A stretch of DNA of 64,000 bases, from contig NZ_CP009286.1 in the NCBI RefSeq assembly GCF_000758685.1, positions 5,127,001 to 5,191,000 of the forward strand, read 5' to 3'. A model generated the notes under the pieces. It saw only the letters and a list, made by a program, of their open reading frames with translations, had not been told where the DNA came from and did no database searches. Positions 9,386 to 19,017 of this stretch are shown piece after piece. The position numbers and the translations under genes are program-made. Numbering within the stretch: position 1 is the first letter of the stretch; the number at the start of each line of letters is the position of its first letter. The stretch comes from Paenibacillus stellifer (lineage in GTDB: Bacteria; Bacillota; Bacilli; Paenibacillales; Paenibacillaceae).

Positions 9386-9480
9386 CAAGGATAAACACCC
9401 GGTGGCGTCCTTTGACGCCATGTGTTTACCGAGAAATAGAAGTCTGTGATAGGCGCTCAGCTTATACATTCTTCTATTTT
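9386..9480 (+). repeat. Dispersed two-hairpin intergenic element, copy A
   Basis: About 95 bp closely matching copy B at 36003-36099. Hairpin 1 pairs GATAAACAC with GTGTTTAC and an inner GGCGTC with GACGCC. Hairpin 2 pairs AAATAGAAG with CTTCTATTT around a loop containing GCTTATAC. The element abuts the terminator of the minus-strand U32 peptidase gene and lies upstream of galU. No coding capacity. Function unknown; see findings. Confidence 0.75.
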
Positions 9481-9481
9481 G

Positions 9482-9525
9482 AAAAAAAGCCGTTCCAAGC
9501 GGCAGGACTGCCTCTGAAACGGCTT
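9482..9525 (-). terminator. Intrinsic terminator of the U32 peptidase gene
   Basis: On the minus strand AAGCCGTT pairs with AACGGCTT around a ~23-base loop with internal pairing, followed by a run of seven T; 20 bp beyond the stop codon. Confidence 0.8.
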
Positions 9526-9545
9526 CTAACGGTTTCTTTAGTTTC

Positions 9546-12095
9546 CTATTTCACCAATTGGCCCCGGGTAACTCCGAGCTGGTTCGTCGCTTTCAGCGTC
9601 TTCCAGACCTTCGTGCCAGAAATTTCGCCGCGCAGCGCCCGGCTGTACAAGTCAATAACCTCTTCGACCTGCTCAGGCGTCTCTTCCAGGAACTCTACCC
9701 GGAAGGATGATACGCCAAGCTCGCGGAAGTTGCTCAAATATTCGGCGCCGGACTGTTCAATGGCGTTATAGACAGTGTTCCGGCAGCCCTCGTCAACCCG
9801 TACCGGATGGGACATGCCGATCCGGTCCTGCAAGGATGCACGGTGGCTCTCGCAAGGACGACCGCAGTTCGTGTAGTCCGTTCCTTCGCTCATGAAAGTG
9901 CAGTACACGCAGTGCTCCGTATGGAACATCGGGAGATGCTGATGGATCACCACTTCCACCTTCGATGTGCGGCTGCGCTCCAGCAGGTCGACCATCTGCT
10001 GGATGTTAAGGTCATAGGATGGCGTAACGATATCACAGCCTGCTTCCAGGAACAAATCCACCGCTTTATGATTCGCAATATTTAGCGAGAAGTCACCGAT
10101 CAGCACCGGATGCACGGCGTCCGGCTCTTCCCGGCGGCGGCGCAGATAATAATACAGCGCGCCGGTATTGCGGACCAGCACCGCATCGGGCTGAAGCCGC
10201 AAAATGTTGGCATGATAGCCGTTCTCGCCGGGCATATGGATGCGCGGGGTAGCCAGCGCAATCTTCGCACCCGCCGCCCGAACGGCCTCCACCGCTGCCG
10301 GGAACTGCTTGATGAATTCGAAGTCGGCGTAGATGAAGCCTACGCCGGCCTTCAGCGCAGCCTCCACCTGCGGGAGGCTGCGGCACAGCGCGGTGAGCTG
10401 CGCTCCACCGCGCAGGCCCGTACCGCCCGCGCCTAGCGGGGCGGCTAAACCGGCGCCGCGCACAGCCGCGTCGCCGTACACCTCTGCCGCCCGTTTCACA
10501 TAGACGGGCGGCTTCGGGCGCTCGCCCGCAAGGAGCTCCACCGCACGGCGGCGGATGCCATTCAGCTCGCGCATCGGCACAATGACGCCGCCTTCCAGCT
10601 CGGCGTCCAGCGCCTCCAGCTGGAAGAGCGTCCCGCCCAGTCGGCCGAACTGCTCTTCCAGCAGCGCGGCGTCCATCGGGCGCTTGTTCGCCGTCTCCAG
10701 CAGCAGCTCGGAATCGACGCGGACCGTGACGCCCTTCTGGACGTCGGTCCACCAGGTCGCGAGCGGCTCGCCGGCCCGGCCCGATGCCTTCACATGAACC
10801 GGGAACACCCGGTAGGGCTTCTCGGTCTCAAAGGTCTGGCGCAGGCTCTTGTCCAGCGCCGGATCATTCGTCTTCCAGATCCGGTCGCCGACATGGAGAC
10901 GGTTCAGGGCGACATCACTGCGCCCCGGAATGATATCGACGATCCAGCCTTCCTCCGCTTCGCCTTCCAGCTTGACGCCTTTACGGCGAAGGTCGTAGAT
11001 ACGGCCGCCTTCTTCCTTCTTGGTTGGATCACCCGCATCAAATACAATACCGTCGCCGCGTTTGATCGGCGCCTCGATTTTGCAGACCACGCCGTCGCGC
11101 AGAATCTGCTCTACCGTACCGACATACACGCCGCGGCTCTTGGGGAACGTCCCGTCAACAAGCTTCTTGTTGTTGGTGCCTTCCAGGAAACCATGCGTGA
11201 ATCCGCGCGAGAAGCTCTGCTGCAGCTCCCGCATTTCCTCAGTCGAAGGAGCGGACCATACGCCGTCAAAATGCCGGTCAATTGCCCTGCGGTATTTGCC
11301 CACCACATTGGCTACATACTCCGGACTTTTCAGTCGTCCTTCAATCTTGAAGGAGGTGACACCTGCTTCGATCAATTCCGGAATCAGGTCAATGGCCGCC
11401 AAGTCCTTCGGTGACAGCAGATAGGCGACATCGCCCATCGGTTTCACCTCGCCGTCAACCACCAGATCATACGGCAACCGGCAGGCCTGGGCACATTCGC
11501 CACGGTTGGCGGAACGTCCACCCCACATTTCCGAAGTCAGACACTGACCCGAATAAGAGACGCATAGCGCACCGTGTACGAACACCTCCATCGGTAGACG
11601 TGCCTGATCGCCGATCGCCCGGATTTGCTTCAGGTTGTTCTCACGGCCCAGAACGACGCGTTCCATATCAAATGGCTTCGTGAATTCGACCGCTTCCGGC
11701 GAGGTAATCGTCATCTGGGTCGATCCGTGAATCGGAAAGTCCGGCGATATTTCACGTATCAGCTTCACAAGCCCGAGATCCTGCACAATAACGGCATCCA
11801 CACCGGCGTCAATGCAAGCGTCGATAAGCTCTTTGGCATCTTGAAGCTCATTTTCAAATACCAGAATATTAAAGGTCAGAAATCCTTTGACTCCGTAACT
11901 ATGCAAAAATCCCATAATCTCCGGCAGCTCGTCCATCCGGAAATTATTTGCTCTTGCCCGGGCGTTGAACTTCTCCACCCCAAAATACACGGCATCAGCA
12001 CCGTTCGCCACTGCGGCGCGCATGCAGTCCCAATCGCCCGCCGGAGCGAGCAGCTCGACATCTTCTCTGCGGATTTCCCGCTCTTGCTCTATCAT
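9546..12095 (-). CDS. U32 family peptidase (collagenase-like / RlhA-like)
   Basis: 849 residues. ATG 12095 follows GGGAGGATATAA. The N-terminal ~330 residues form the U32 TIM-barrel-like core (ELLAPAGDWDCMRAAVANGADAVYFG) and contain the family signature EVFVHGALCVSYSGQC followed by further cysteines (RGECAQACRLPY). The middle and C-terminal half holds the DUF3656-type region and a second barrel-like repeat with Cys clusters (HCVYCTFMSEG, CGRPCESH). This long two-part architecture matches YhbU/RlhA relatives, of which E. coli RlhA is needed for 23S rRNA C2501 hydroxylation and others are annotated as collagenases. Which applies here cannot be decided; an RNA-modification role is favoured by the conserved cysteines. 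Monocistronic, divergent from rmlA. Confidence 0.85.
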   Translation of the reverse strand: MIEQEREIRREDVELLAPAGDWDCMRAAVANGADAVYFGVEKFNARARANNFRMDELPEIMGFLHSYGVKGFLTFNILVFENELQDAKELIDACIDAGVDAVIVQDLGLVKLIREISPDFPIHGSTQMTITSPEAVEFTKPFDMERVVLGRENNLKQIRAIGDQARLPMEVFVHGALCVSYSGQCLTSEMWGGRSANRGECAQACRLPYDLVVDGEVKPMGDVAYLLSPKDLAAIDLIPELIEAGVTSFKIEGRLKSPEYVANVVGKYRRAIDRHFDGVWSAPSTEEMRELQQSFSRGFTHGFLEGTNNKKLVDGTFPKSRGVYVGTVEQILRDGVVCKIEAPIKRGDGIVFDAGDPTKKEEGGRIYDLRRKGVKLEGEAEEGWIVDIIPGRSDVALNRLHVGDRIWKTNDPALDKSLRQTFETEKPYRVFPVHVKASGRAGEPLATWWTDVQKGVTVRVDSELLLETANKRPMDAALLEEQFGRLGGTLFQLEALDAELEGGVIVPMRELNGIRRRAVELLAGERPKPPVYVKRAAEVYGDAAVRGAGLAAPLGAGGTGLRGGAQLTALCRSLPQVEAALKAGVGFIYADFEFIKQFPAAVEAVRAAGAKIALATPRIHMPGENGYHANILRLQPDAVLVRNTGALYYYLRRRREEPDAVHPVLIGDFSLNIANHKAVDLFLEAGCDIVTPSYDLNIQQMVDLLERSRTSKVEVVIHQHLPMFHTEHCVYCTFMSEGTDYTNCGRPCESHRASLQDRIGMSHPVRVDEGCRNTVYNAIEQSGAEYLSNFRELGVSSFRVEFLEETPEQVEEVIDLYSRALRGEISGTKVWKTLKATNQLGVTRGQLVK

Positions 12096-12198
12096 TTATA
12101 TCCTCCCAAACCGCCCTGCGGCGGATCTTGAATATCAAGCTCTGTCCAATCCAATCCGTCTAAAAACTAAAGTAAACAACGACTTCTATAACTTATCT

Positions 12199-12207
12199 AT
12201 TATAGCA
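12199..12207 (-). promoter_or_regulatory. Extended -10 promoter for the U32 gene
   Basis: On the minus strand TGCTATAAT (TGn extension plus perfect TATAAT), about 100 bp upstream of the start codon; no clear -35. Confidence 0.5.
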
Positions 12208-12270
12208 AATATCACACTCGCCTGCTATATGAACACCTTGAACATGACCTGTTAAACTTTACTTTTTCTG

Positions 12271-12286
12271 GGTTTCAATCGAAACC
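12271..12286. promoter_or_regulatory. Inverted repeat upstream of the rmlA promoter
   Basis: Perfect dyad GGTTTC-AATC-GAAACC, 25 bp upstream of the rmlA -35 and between the two divergent promoters. A possible operator; no regulator can be assigned. Confidence 0.35.
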
Positions 12287-12310
12287 GATACAAAAAAGAG
12301 GAAACTTGGT

Positions 12311-12340
12311 TGGACAGCCAGCCGATCTTTTGCGTAAAAT
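12311..12340 (+). promoter_or_regulatory. Promoter for rmlA-rmlC
   Basis: TGGACA, 18-bp spacer, TAAAAT; about 50 bp before the rmlA ATG. Confidence 0.55.
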
Positions 12341-12391
12341 GGAACTATCTGAATTCATTTATATATCCTAAAAGGGAGAGCTGACTCTAAA

Positions 12392-13270
12392 ATGAAAGGT
12401 ATTATTCTTGCAGGCGGCAGCGGCACCCGCCTTTATCCCTTGACGATGGTCACAAGCAAACAACTGCTGCCGATTTATGACAAGCCGATGATTTACTATC
12501 CCTTATCCACCCTTATGCTGGCGGGAATTCGGGAGATCCTGATTATCTCCACTCCGGAAGATACACCAAGATTTGAGAGTCTGCTTGGAGACGGTTCGCA
12601 GTTCGGCGTCTCTTTTCAATACAAGGTGCAGCCGAGCCCGGACGGCCTTGCTCAGGCTTTTATTCTGGGCGAGGATTTCATCGGGAACGACTCGGTCGCC
12701 ATGGTGCTGGGAGACAATATTTACTATGGCGCCGGTATGCGCCAAATTTTGAAGCGCACTTCCGAGAAGCCGAGCGGCGCCACCATCTTCGGCTATCACG
12801 TTCAGGACCCTGAGCGGTTCGGTGTCGTGGAGTTCGCCGAGGACGGCAAAGTCCTCAGCATCGAGGAGAAGCCGGCTTACCCGAAATCGAATTACGCGGT
12901 TACGGGGCTTTATTTTTACGATAACCGGGTTATCTCTATCGCGAAAAACGTGCGGCCGTCGGCGCGCGGAGAGCTTGAAATTACGTCCATCAATGAAGAA
13001 TATTTGCGGATGGGCGAACTTGATGTGGAACTTCTGGGTCGCGGATACACCTGGCTCGATACCGGAACGCATCAAAGTCTCGTGGATGCCACGAATTTTG
13101 TACGGACGATCGAGGATCACCAGGGCATCAAAATCGCAGCTCCCGAGGAGATTGCATATATTAACGGATGGATCACGGAGACGCAGCTCCTGAGCTGCGG
13201 TGAGAAGCTGAGCAAGACCGGATACGGTCAGTACTTGATCAAGGTAGCCAAAGGGAAGATCATCTATTAA
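12392..13270 (+). CDS. rmlA: Glucose-1-phosphate thymidylyltransferase
   Basis: 292 residues, the family's usual length. Cytosolic; makes dTDP-glucose, the first step towards dTDP-L-rhamnose. The signature [17 protein letters not shown] is at the N-terminus, followed by [32 protein letters not shown] (Mg/nucleotide site) and [15 protein letters not shown], then [15 protein letters not shown] 12392 with AAAGGGAGAG upstream. It is 21 bp from rmlC. rmlB and rmlD are not in this window, so the remainder of the pathway must be encoded elsewhere. The sugar probably serves the surface-glycan cluster at 0-7 kb. Confidence 0.95.
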   Translation: MKGIILAGGSGTRLYPLTMVTSKQLLPIYDKPMIYYPLSTLMLAGIREILIISTPEDTPRFESLLGDGSQFGVSFQYKVQPSPDGLAQAFILGEDFIGNDSVAMVLGDNIYYGAGMRQILKRTSEKPSGATIFGYHVQDPERFGVVEFAEDGKVLSIEEKPAYPKSNYAVTGLYFYDNRVISIAKNVRPSARGELEITSINEEYLRMGELDVELLGRGYTWLDTGTHQSLVDATNFVRTIEDHQGIKIAAPEEIAYINGWITETQLLSCGEKLSKTGYGQYLIKVAKGKIIY

Positions 13271-13291
13271 TTGCGGAAAGAGTGAATCAAG

Positions 13292-13852
13292 ATGAAAGTG
13301 ATGAAGACTAATCTCGAGGGCGTTCTGATCGTCGAACCCGCCGTATTTGGCGACCATCGCGGATGGTTTATGGAGACGTACACCAAATCCAAATTTCTCG
13401 AGCATGGCATTGACCAGGATTTTGTGCAGGATAATCAGTCTTATTCGGCGGTAAAAGGCACGCTTCGCGGCCTGCATTTCCAGCTGAACCCCAAAGCGCA
13501 GAGCAAGCTGGTACGGTGTACGCGCGGCAGCATTTTTGATGTGGCCGTTGACATCCGTCAGGGCAGCCCGAGCTACGGCAAATGGTTCGGCCTGGAACTC
13601 TCCGCTGAGAACAAGAAACAGCTGCTCATTCCAAAAGGCTTCGCCCATGGATTTATGACGCTGACGGAGGACGTGGAGGTTCAGTACAAATGCGACGAGC
13701 TGTACGCGCCCGAGTGCGACGGCGGCATTCTGTGGAATGATCCCGACATTGGCATTGAGTGGCCGATCGATGTCGTCCCTGTGCTGTCTGCAAAGGACGA
13801 GAACGCCCCGCTGCTGAAGGACGCCAAGCTTAATTTTGTATATAACGGATAG
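13292..13852 (+). CDS. rmlC: dTDP-4-dehydrorhamnose 3,5-epimerase
   Basis: 186 residues, a cupin epimerase of normal length. Converts dTDP-4-dehydro-6-deoxyglucose to the L-configured intermediate. The N-terminal GVLIVEPAVFGDHRGWFMETY, the catalytic His context GTLRGLHFQLNP, then VRCTRGSIFDVAVDIR, IPKGFAHGFMTL and VQYKCDELYAPECDGGI (catalytic Tyr region) are all present. The frame permits an in-frame MKVMKT start at 13292 behind AAAGAGTG. It is co-transcribed with rmlA and followed by a terminator. Confidence 0.95.
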   Translation: MKVMKTNLEGVLIVEPAVFGDHRGWFMETYTKSKFLEHGIDQDFVQDNQSYSAVKGTLRGLHFQLNPKAQSKLVRCTRGSIFDVAVDIRQGSPSYGKWFGLELSAENKKQLLIPKGFAHGFMTLTEDVEVQYKCDELYAPECDGGILWNDPDIGIEWPIDVVPVLSAKDENAPLLKDAKLNFVYNG

Positions 13853-13890
13853 TCGTTTTTTTGAAAAATAGCACAGCCAAGAAGCCAGAT

Positions 13891-13936
13891 GACCTTCGCT
13901 CCGCTCGATGCGGCCCGGAGGTCTTTATTCTTTTTA
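13891..13936 (+). terminator. Intrinsic terminator of rmlAC
   Basis: GACCTTCG pairs with CGGAGGTC (one G-T pair) with an inner CCGC/GCGG stem, followed by TTTATTCTTTTT. Confidence 0.65.
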
Positions 13937-14085
13937 TGACGATCTATTAGCAGAGGTTTTACAACCCATCAGCAACCCTTATAGCAAATATACCTTACCT
14001 CACATACGCATACGGTTCCGTCTGGTACGATCAACAATAACACAGCAGAGCCGTCGGATTTGACCGAGAAAAAGGAGAGTTTACT

Positions 14086-15717
14086 ATGGCGTATGAAGCA
14101 TTTTGGAAAGAGGACAGCGACAAGCTGTCGGCATTTGAGAAGGTCAAGCTGCAAAAGGACGGTCTGGACATGATCCGCGCCATCATTGAACGCTACGCAC
14201 ATCAGGGTTTTGACTCGATTCCTGCGGATGACCTGGATCTGTTCAAATGGGCTGGCGTGTATCAACAGAAGCCGAAGACCGGCCATTTCATGATGCGGGT
14301 CCGCATCAATACCGGAATTATGACCTCCGATCAGGCCCGGACCCTGGCGGAGATTTCGCGACTATACGGCAGAGGGCTGGCCGATATTACGACGCGGCAG
14401 GCTGTCCAGTTCCACTGGCTGACGGTCGAGAATTTCCCTGATATTTTCAAACGGCTGGAAGAGGTCGGATTATATTCTTTTGAAGCTTGCGGCGATTGCC
14501 CGCGCACGATTGTCGGCAACCCGCTGGCCGGGATCGATAAAGACGAGCTGCTGGACACTAAAGCGCTGGTTGACGAAGTGAACAGCTTCTTCGTGCTGAA
14601 CCGTGATTTCTCTAATCTTCCGCGCAAGCTGAAAATGTCCATCTCGGCCAATCCATACAACAACGCCCATGCGGAGATTAATGATTTGGCTTTCACTCCA
14701 GCGGTCAAGGTGATCGATGGACAGGAAGTCGTCGGCTTCCACGTTATGGTAGGCGGCGGGCTGTCAGCCAAGCCCCATTTAGCGCAGAAGCTTGATATCT
14801 TTGTTGTGCCGGACAAGGTACTGCGTGTAGCTGAAGGCGTCGCCACGATCTTCCGCGATTTCGGCTACCGCGAGAAGCGGAACCATGCCCGGTTGAAATT
14901 TCTCATCGCCGATTGGGGAGCCGAGAAGTTCAAGGACAGGCTGATTGAGCTGATCGGAGATCTGCCTCCCCGCGGCGAAGATAAGACGGCCGGCTGGCAG
15001 GCCGCTTTTTTCGATGGTGTGCATCCGCAGCCGCAGCCTGGCCTGAATTATGTCGGCCTGAATGTGCCGGTTGGACGGCTCAGTGCGGATGAGCTGGCCG
15101 GGCTTGCGGAGCTTGCCGATGCTTTCGGCGATGGTACTGTCCGTACCACCATGTCTCAGAATGCGATTTTGAGCGGCGTGCCGGACGATAAGGTAGATGA
15201 GTTGCTGGCAGCTCCGCTGCTTCAACGCCTGTCCCCTTCTGCGAAGCCGTTCATCAGCCGGACCGTCGCCTGCACCGGCAATGAATTCTGCAATCTGGCC
15301 CTGGTTGAGACGAAGAAACGAGCCGTCTCCATCGCTGAATACCTGGATGAGCACCTCGAGCTCGACGAGAAAATCCGGCTGCACGTGATCGGCTGCCCCA
15401 ATGCCTGCGGTCAGAAGCAGATTGCGGATATCGGCCTGCAGGGCGCGCTGGTCAAGACGCCGGAGGGCATGGCGGAGGCGTTTGACCTTGCCATTGGCGG
15501 AACGCTGGGCGGCGGGGATGCCGGACCGGCGGCCAAATTCGCGCTGCCGCTGAAAGGCCGCGTACCTGCGAGCGAGATTGCAGGCGTGCTGGAACAACTG
15601 CTGCTGTTCTACAAGAATGAGCGGCAGGAAGACGAAGGCTTCCACGCCTTAACTGAGCGGGTTGGCGTTCCGGTATTCCAGGAAAAGCTGAACGAGATTC
15701 TTGCCGTTCGGGCATAA
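14086..15717 (+). CDS. Siroheme nitrite/sulfite reductase
   Basis: 543 residues. Cytosolic reductase carrying siroheme and a [4Fe-4S] cluster, for six-electron assimilatory reduction of nitrite to ammonia or sulfite to sulfide. The cluster/siroheme cysteines are visible as CTGNEFC (C-x5-C) and GCPNAC (C-x3-C) at about residues 396-450. Two ferredoxin-like half-domains occur (TGHFMMRVRINTG near residue 65 and the second near residue 320, GLNYVGLNVPVGRLSADE), and a siroheme-contact segment ACGDCPRTIVGNP. ATG 14086 behind AAAAGGAGAG. No flavoprotein subunit is adjacent, so electrons probably come from ferredoxin. Motifs alone do not separate NirA-type nitrite from ferredoxin sulfite reductase. 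The 230 bp upstream show no recognised riboswitch. Confidence 0.88.
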   Translation: MAYEAFWKEDSDKLSAFEKVKLQKDGLDMIRAIIERYAHQGFDSIPADDLDLFKWAGVYQQKPKTGHFMMRVRINTGIMTSDQARTLAEISRLYGRGLADITTRQAVQFHWLTVENFPDIFKRLEEVGLYSFEACGDCPRTIVGNPLAGIDKDELLDTKALVDEVNSFFVLNRDFSNLPRKLKMSISANPYNNAHAEINDLAFTPAVKVIDGQEVVGFHVMVGGGLSAKPHLAQKLDIFVVPDKVLRVAEGVATIFRDFGYREKRNHARLKFLIADWGAEKFKDRLIELIGDLPPRGEDKTAGWQAAFFDGVHPQPQPGLNYVGLNVPVGRLSADELAGLAELADAFGDGTVRTTMSQNAILSGVPDDKVDELLAAPLLQRLSPSAKPFISRTVACTGNEFCNLALVETKKRAVSIAEYLDEHLELDEKIRLHVIGCPNACGQKQIADIGLQGALVKTPEGMAEAFDLAIGGTLGGGDAGPAAKFALPLKGRVPASEIAGVLEQLLLFYKNERQEDEGFHALTERVGVPVFQEKLNEILAVRA

Positions 15718-15734
15718 AGAACAGGAAGTGATAC

Positions 15735-15781
15735 AAAAAACAGCTCCAATCCCGGCTAATGCTCTTCAGGATTGAAGCTGT
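15735..15781 (-). terminator. Hairpin, probable terminator for uvrA
   Basis: ACAGCTtCAATC / GATTGgAGCTGT stem (one mismatch-wobble) followed on the minus strand by TTTTTTG; 160 bp after the uvrA stop. It also faces the reductase gene but lacks a T-run on the plus strand. Confidence 0.6.
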
Positions 15782-15790
15782 TCGTATTGC

Positions 15791-15820
15791 TAGGTCAGCC
15801 AGAAACTTCTGGTTGGCCTA
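15791..15820 (+). terminator. Long hairpin, probable terminator of the reductase gene
   Basis: A nearly perfect 13-14-bp stem (TAGGTCAGCCAGAA with TTCTGGTTGGCCTA, two G-T pairs) followed by TTTGGGTTTGG. The T-run is weak. Confidence 0.45.
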
Positions 15821-15943
15821 TTTGGGTTTGGAGTAACTGAGCTGGATGGGTTTATCCACCCGGCGCTTCAAGGCTATGCCACCCTGGCGACCAGGATAGC
15901 GGTAGCCCAAGCGCGCAGTTCCTTGGTCCGGTTGACCGGTCGC

Positions 15944-18817
15944 TTATTTCGCCTCGGCTGTCTGAAGATCCAAGGCTTCCGTCCGCTCCGTATCCCGCAG
16001 CAGCACCGGCTTCAAATATTTTCCGGTATACGAGTCCGGAACCTCGATAATCTGCTCCGGTGTACCGGTCGCAATCACCGTTCCGCCGCCACTTCCGCCT
16101 TCCGGCCCCATGTCAATAAGATAATCCGCCGTCTTGATCACATCGAGGTTATGCTCGATGACCAGAACGGATTCGCCGGATTCCACCAGCCGATGCAGCA
16201 CTTCAAGCAGGCGGCCGATGTCATCTACATGCAGGCCGGTCGTCGGCTCGTCCAGAATGTACAGCGTCTTGCCTGTGCTTCTGCGGTACAGCTCCGAAGC
16301 AAGCTTGACGCGCTGGGCCTCCCCGCCGGAAAGCGTCGTTCCCGGCTGACCTAGCTTGATATATCCTAGGCCTACATCCAGCAAGGTTTGCAGCTTGCGG
16401 TGAATCTTCGGGATGTTCTGGAAGAACTCCGTTCCGTCTTCCACCGTCATTTCTAGGACGTCTGCAATGCTCTTGCCTTTATATTTCACTTCCAGCGTCT
16501 CCCGGTTGTAGCGTTTGCCTTTGCAGACCTCGCAAGGCACGTAGACGTCGGGCAGGAAGTGCATTTCGATCTTGATGATACCGTCACCCCGGCATGCTTC
16601 GCAGCGCCCGCCTTTGACGTTAAAGCTGAAGCGGCCCTTCTGGAAGCCCCGGACCTTCGCTTCGTTTGTCTTGGCGAACAGATCGCGGATATCATCGAAT
16701 ACGCCGGTATAGGTAGCCGGGTTGGAGCGCGGGGTCCGGCCGATCGGAGACTGGTCGATATCGATGACCTTGTCCAGATGGTCCAGACCACGGATTTCCT
16801 TGTGAAGTCCGGGACGCACCTTAACGGCCCTGTTCAGTTCTCTCGCCAGGCTCTTGTACAGAATCTCGTTGACGAGCGACGATTTGCCGGAGCCCGAAAC
16901 GCCGGTTACCGCCGTGAAGACACCAAGCGGAATTTTGACATTGACGTTCTTCAGGTTGTTCTCCCTGGCTCCCCGGACTTCCAGCCAGCGTCCGTCCGTA
17001 ACGCGACGTTTGAGAGGGACCGGGATAAACTTGCGTCCGCTAAGATATTCGCCGGTCAAAGAGTTCGGATCGTTCATGATCTCCTGCGGTGTCCCTTGAG
17101 CAATCACCTGGCCGCCGTGAATGCCCGCTCCCGGACCGATATCGATGATATAATCACAGGCCAGCATCGTATCCTCGTCATGCTCGACGACGATCAGAGT
17201 GTTGCCGAGGTCTCGCATATGCGCCAGCGTTGAAATCAGCCGGTCGTTGTCACGCTGATGCAGGCCAATGCTGGGCTCGTCCAGGATATAGAGTACGCCC
17301 ATCAGGCTCGAGCCAATCTGCGTAGCAAGCCTGATGCGCTGCGCCTCGCCGCCCGACAGCGATCCGGCCGAACGGCTGAGAGTCAAGTAATTGAGACCGA
17401 CATTGACGAGGAAGCCGAGACGGCTGCTGATTTCTTTGAGAATCAGATTGGCAATGGCTGCTTCTTTCTCGGTCAGACTTAGCTCGCCAAAGAACTTCTG
17501 GCCGTCGCCGATCGACAAATCCGTTACATCAGCAATGTTCTTGTCGCCAACTGTTACCGCCAGGATTTCCCGCTTCAGACGTTTGCCCTTGCAGGTCGGG
17601 CAAGGCTTGGCGCTCATAAAGCCTTCGATAAATTCCCGAATGCCCTCCGACGCCGTCTCGCGGTATCGCCGTTCCAGATTGGGAATGATGCCCTCAAAGG
17701 GAACCATGGCCTCCTTGCTCTGGCCGAAGTCATTCTCATACTTGAAACGAATGCGTTCGGTGCCTGTACCGTGAAGCAGCTTGTTCATCTGCTCGGGGGT
17801 CAGCTCGCTAACCGGCACATCCTGCGGAATATGAAAGTGCTGGCACACCGACTTGAGAAATTGCGGATAATAGTTGGAGGTGCTTCCGGTCCAGGCCAGG
17901 AAAGCCCCGTCCTCGATCGACTTGCCCATATCCGGAATCAGCAGGTCGGGATCGACGATCATCTGGGCGCCGAGTCCGTCGCATTCCGGGCACGCGCCGA
18001 ACGGGCTGTTGAACGAGAACATGCGGGGCGCCAGCTCTTCCATGCTGAACCCGCAGATTGGGCAGGCGAAGCTGGAGCTGAACAGCAGCTCTTCCTGTCC
18101 AATAATATCGACCAGTATTTTGCCTCCGGACAGCTTCAGCGCCGTCTCGATGGAGTCCGTCAATCGGGACTCGATATCCTCTTTGATGACAATCCGGTCG
18201 ACCACGACTTCTATCGTGTGCTTCTTGTTCTTCTCCAGCTCAATCTCCTCGGACAGGTCACGCAGCTCGCCGTCCACACGGACACGGACAAAACCCTGCT
18301 TCGAGATATCGGTGAACAAGCCCTTGTGCTCGCCTTTGCGTCCGGATATAACCGGTGCCAGGATCTGCAGCCGCGTCTTTTCGGGATACTGCAAGATCCG
18401 GTCCACCATTTGCTCCACGGTCTGTGACGTAATCTCAATGCCGTGGTCCGGGCAGTGCGGATGACCAATCCGGGCGAACAGCAGCCGCAAATAGTCATAA
18501 ATCTCGGTCACCGTACCGACGGTAGACCGGGGGTTGCGGCTCGTCGTCTTCTGGTCGATGGAAATGGCCGGAGACAGACCGTCGATCGAATCGACATCAG
18601 GCTTCTCCATCTGGCCCAGGAACTGGCGGGCATAAGCCGAGAGCGACTCCACATACCGCCGCTGGCCTTCTGCGTAAATCGTGTCGAACGCCAGCGACGA
18701 TTTGCCGGAACCGCTCAGCCCCGTCAGCACGACAAAGCGGTCGCGGGGTATCGTAACGTCGATGTTCTTGAGATTATGGGCTCTCGCGCCCTTGATTACA
18801 ATATTCTCGTTCGCCAA
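15944..18817 (-). CDS. uvrA: Excinuclease ABC subunit A
   Basis: 957 residues, full length. The damage-recognition ATPase of nucleotide excision repair, acting as a dimer with UvrB. Two ABC modules: Walker [10 protein letters not shown] near residue 31 and GVSGSGKSS near residue 640, each with a LSGGEAQR signature. Zinc modules include [26 protein letters not shown] and the [16 protein letters not shown] pair. The DEPSIGLH and DEPTTGLH Walker B motifs are intact. The start is TTG 18817 behind GAGGAGAG. In most Bacillota uvrA directly follows uvrB; here the two are separated by ~950 bp that include ten 69-bp repeats. Probably DNA-damage inducible with uvrB if read-through crosses the array. 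Confidence 0.97.
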   Translation of the reverse strand: MANENIVIKGARAHNLKNIDVTIPRDRFVVLTGLSGSGKSSLAFDTIYAEGQRRYVESLSAYARQFLGQMEKPDVDSIDGLSPAISIDQKTTSRNPRSTVGTVTEIYDYLRLLFARIGHPHCPDHGIEITSQTVEQMVDRILQYPEKTRLQILAPVISGRKGEHKGLFTDISKQGFVRVRVDGELRDLSEEIELEKNKKHTIEVVVDRIVIKEDIESRLTDSIETALKLSGGKILVDIIGQEELLFSSSFACPICGFSMEELAPRMFSFNSPFGACPECDGLGAQMIVDPDLLIPDMGKSIEDGAFLAWTGSTSNYYPQFLKSVCQHFHIPQDVPVSELTPEQMNKLLHGTGTERIRFKYENDFGQSKEAMVPFEGIIPNLERRYRETASEGIREFIEGFMSAKPCPTCKGKRLKREILAVTVGDKNIADVTDLSIGDGQKFFGELSLTEKEAAIANLILKEISSRLGFLVNVGLNYLTLSRSAGSLSGGEAQRIRLATQIGSSLMGVLYILDEPSIGLHQRDNDRLISTLAHMRDLGNTLIVVEHDEDTMLACDYIIDIGPGAGIHGGQVIAQGTPQEIMNDPNSLTGEYLSGRKFIPVPLKRRVTDGRWLEVRGARENNLKNVNVKIPLGVFTAVTGVSGSGKSSLVNEILYKSLARELNRAVKVRPGLHKEIRGLDHLDKVIDIDQSPIGRTPRSNPATYTGVFDDIRDLFAKTNEAKVRGFQKGRFSFNVKGGRCEACRGDGIIKIEMHFLPDVYVPCEVCKGKRYNRETLEVKYKGKSIADVLEMTVEDGTEFFQNIPKIHRKLQTLLDVGLGYIKLGQPGTTLSGGEAQRVKLASELYRRSTGKTLYILDEPTTGLHVDDIGRLLEVLHRLVESGESVLVIEHNLDVIKTADYLIDMGPEGGSGGGTVIATGTPEQIIEVPDSYTGKYLKPVLLRDTERTEALDLQTAEAK

Positions 18818-18842
18818 CGGTTATCTCTCCTCTGTAATTGTG

Positions 18843-18905
18843 ACTCACCCTCCCAAACCCTCCCGGCGGGAGGGCCCCAAGGGCTCCGCCCTCTGGACAC
18901 CCGCA
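18843..18905. repeat. GC-rich double-hairpin sequence upstream of uvrA
   Basis: CCCTCCC-GGC-GGGAGGG, then GGGC-TCC-GCCC, within the sequence just upstream of the uvrA start. The layout resembles short interspersed hairpin repeats of large Gram-positive genomes, but there is only one clear copy here. Confidence 0.35.
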
Positions 18906-19017
18906 AATTTATTGGCGTGGTGCGGGAGGGCGGCGCTGTTTAGTTACGTGTATGGAATGAGCCGCTTATCCCTGCGGGACCGCTCGAACGACGGCGCTCG
19001 CGAGATCGACGCATTGG

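Noticed and set aside
12503..13648. 381-codon minus-strand frame opposite rmlA/rmlC
   Set aside because: Spans two real genes on the other strand and has no recognisable protein features.
13937..14085. SAM, T-box or cobalamin-type riboswitch upstream of the nitrite/sulfite reductase
   Set aside because: No core motif of these classes could be found in the leader; only a ribosome site is visible.
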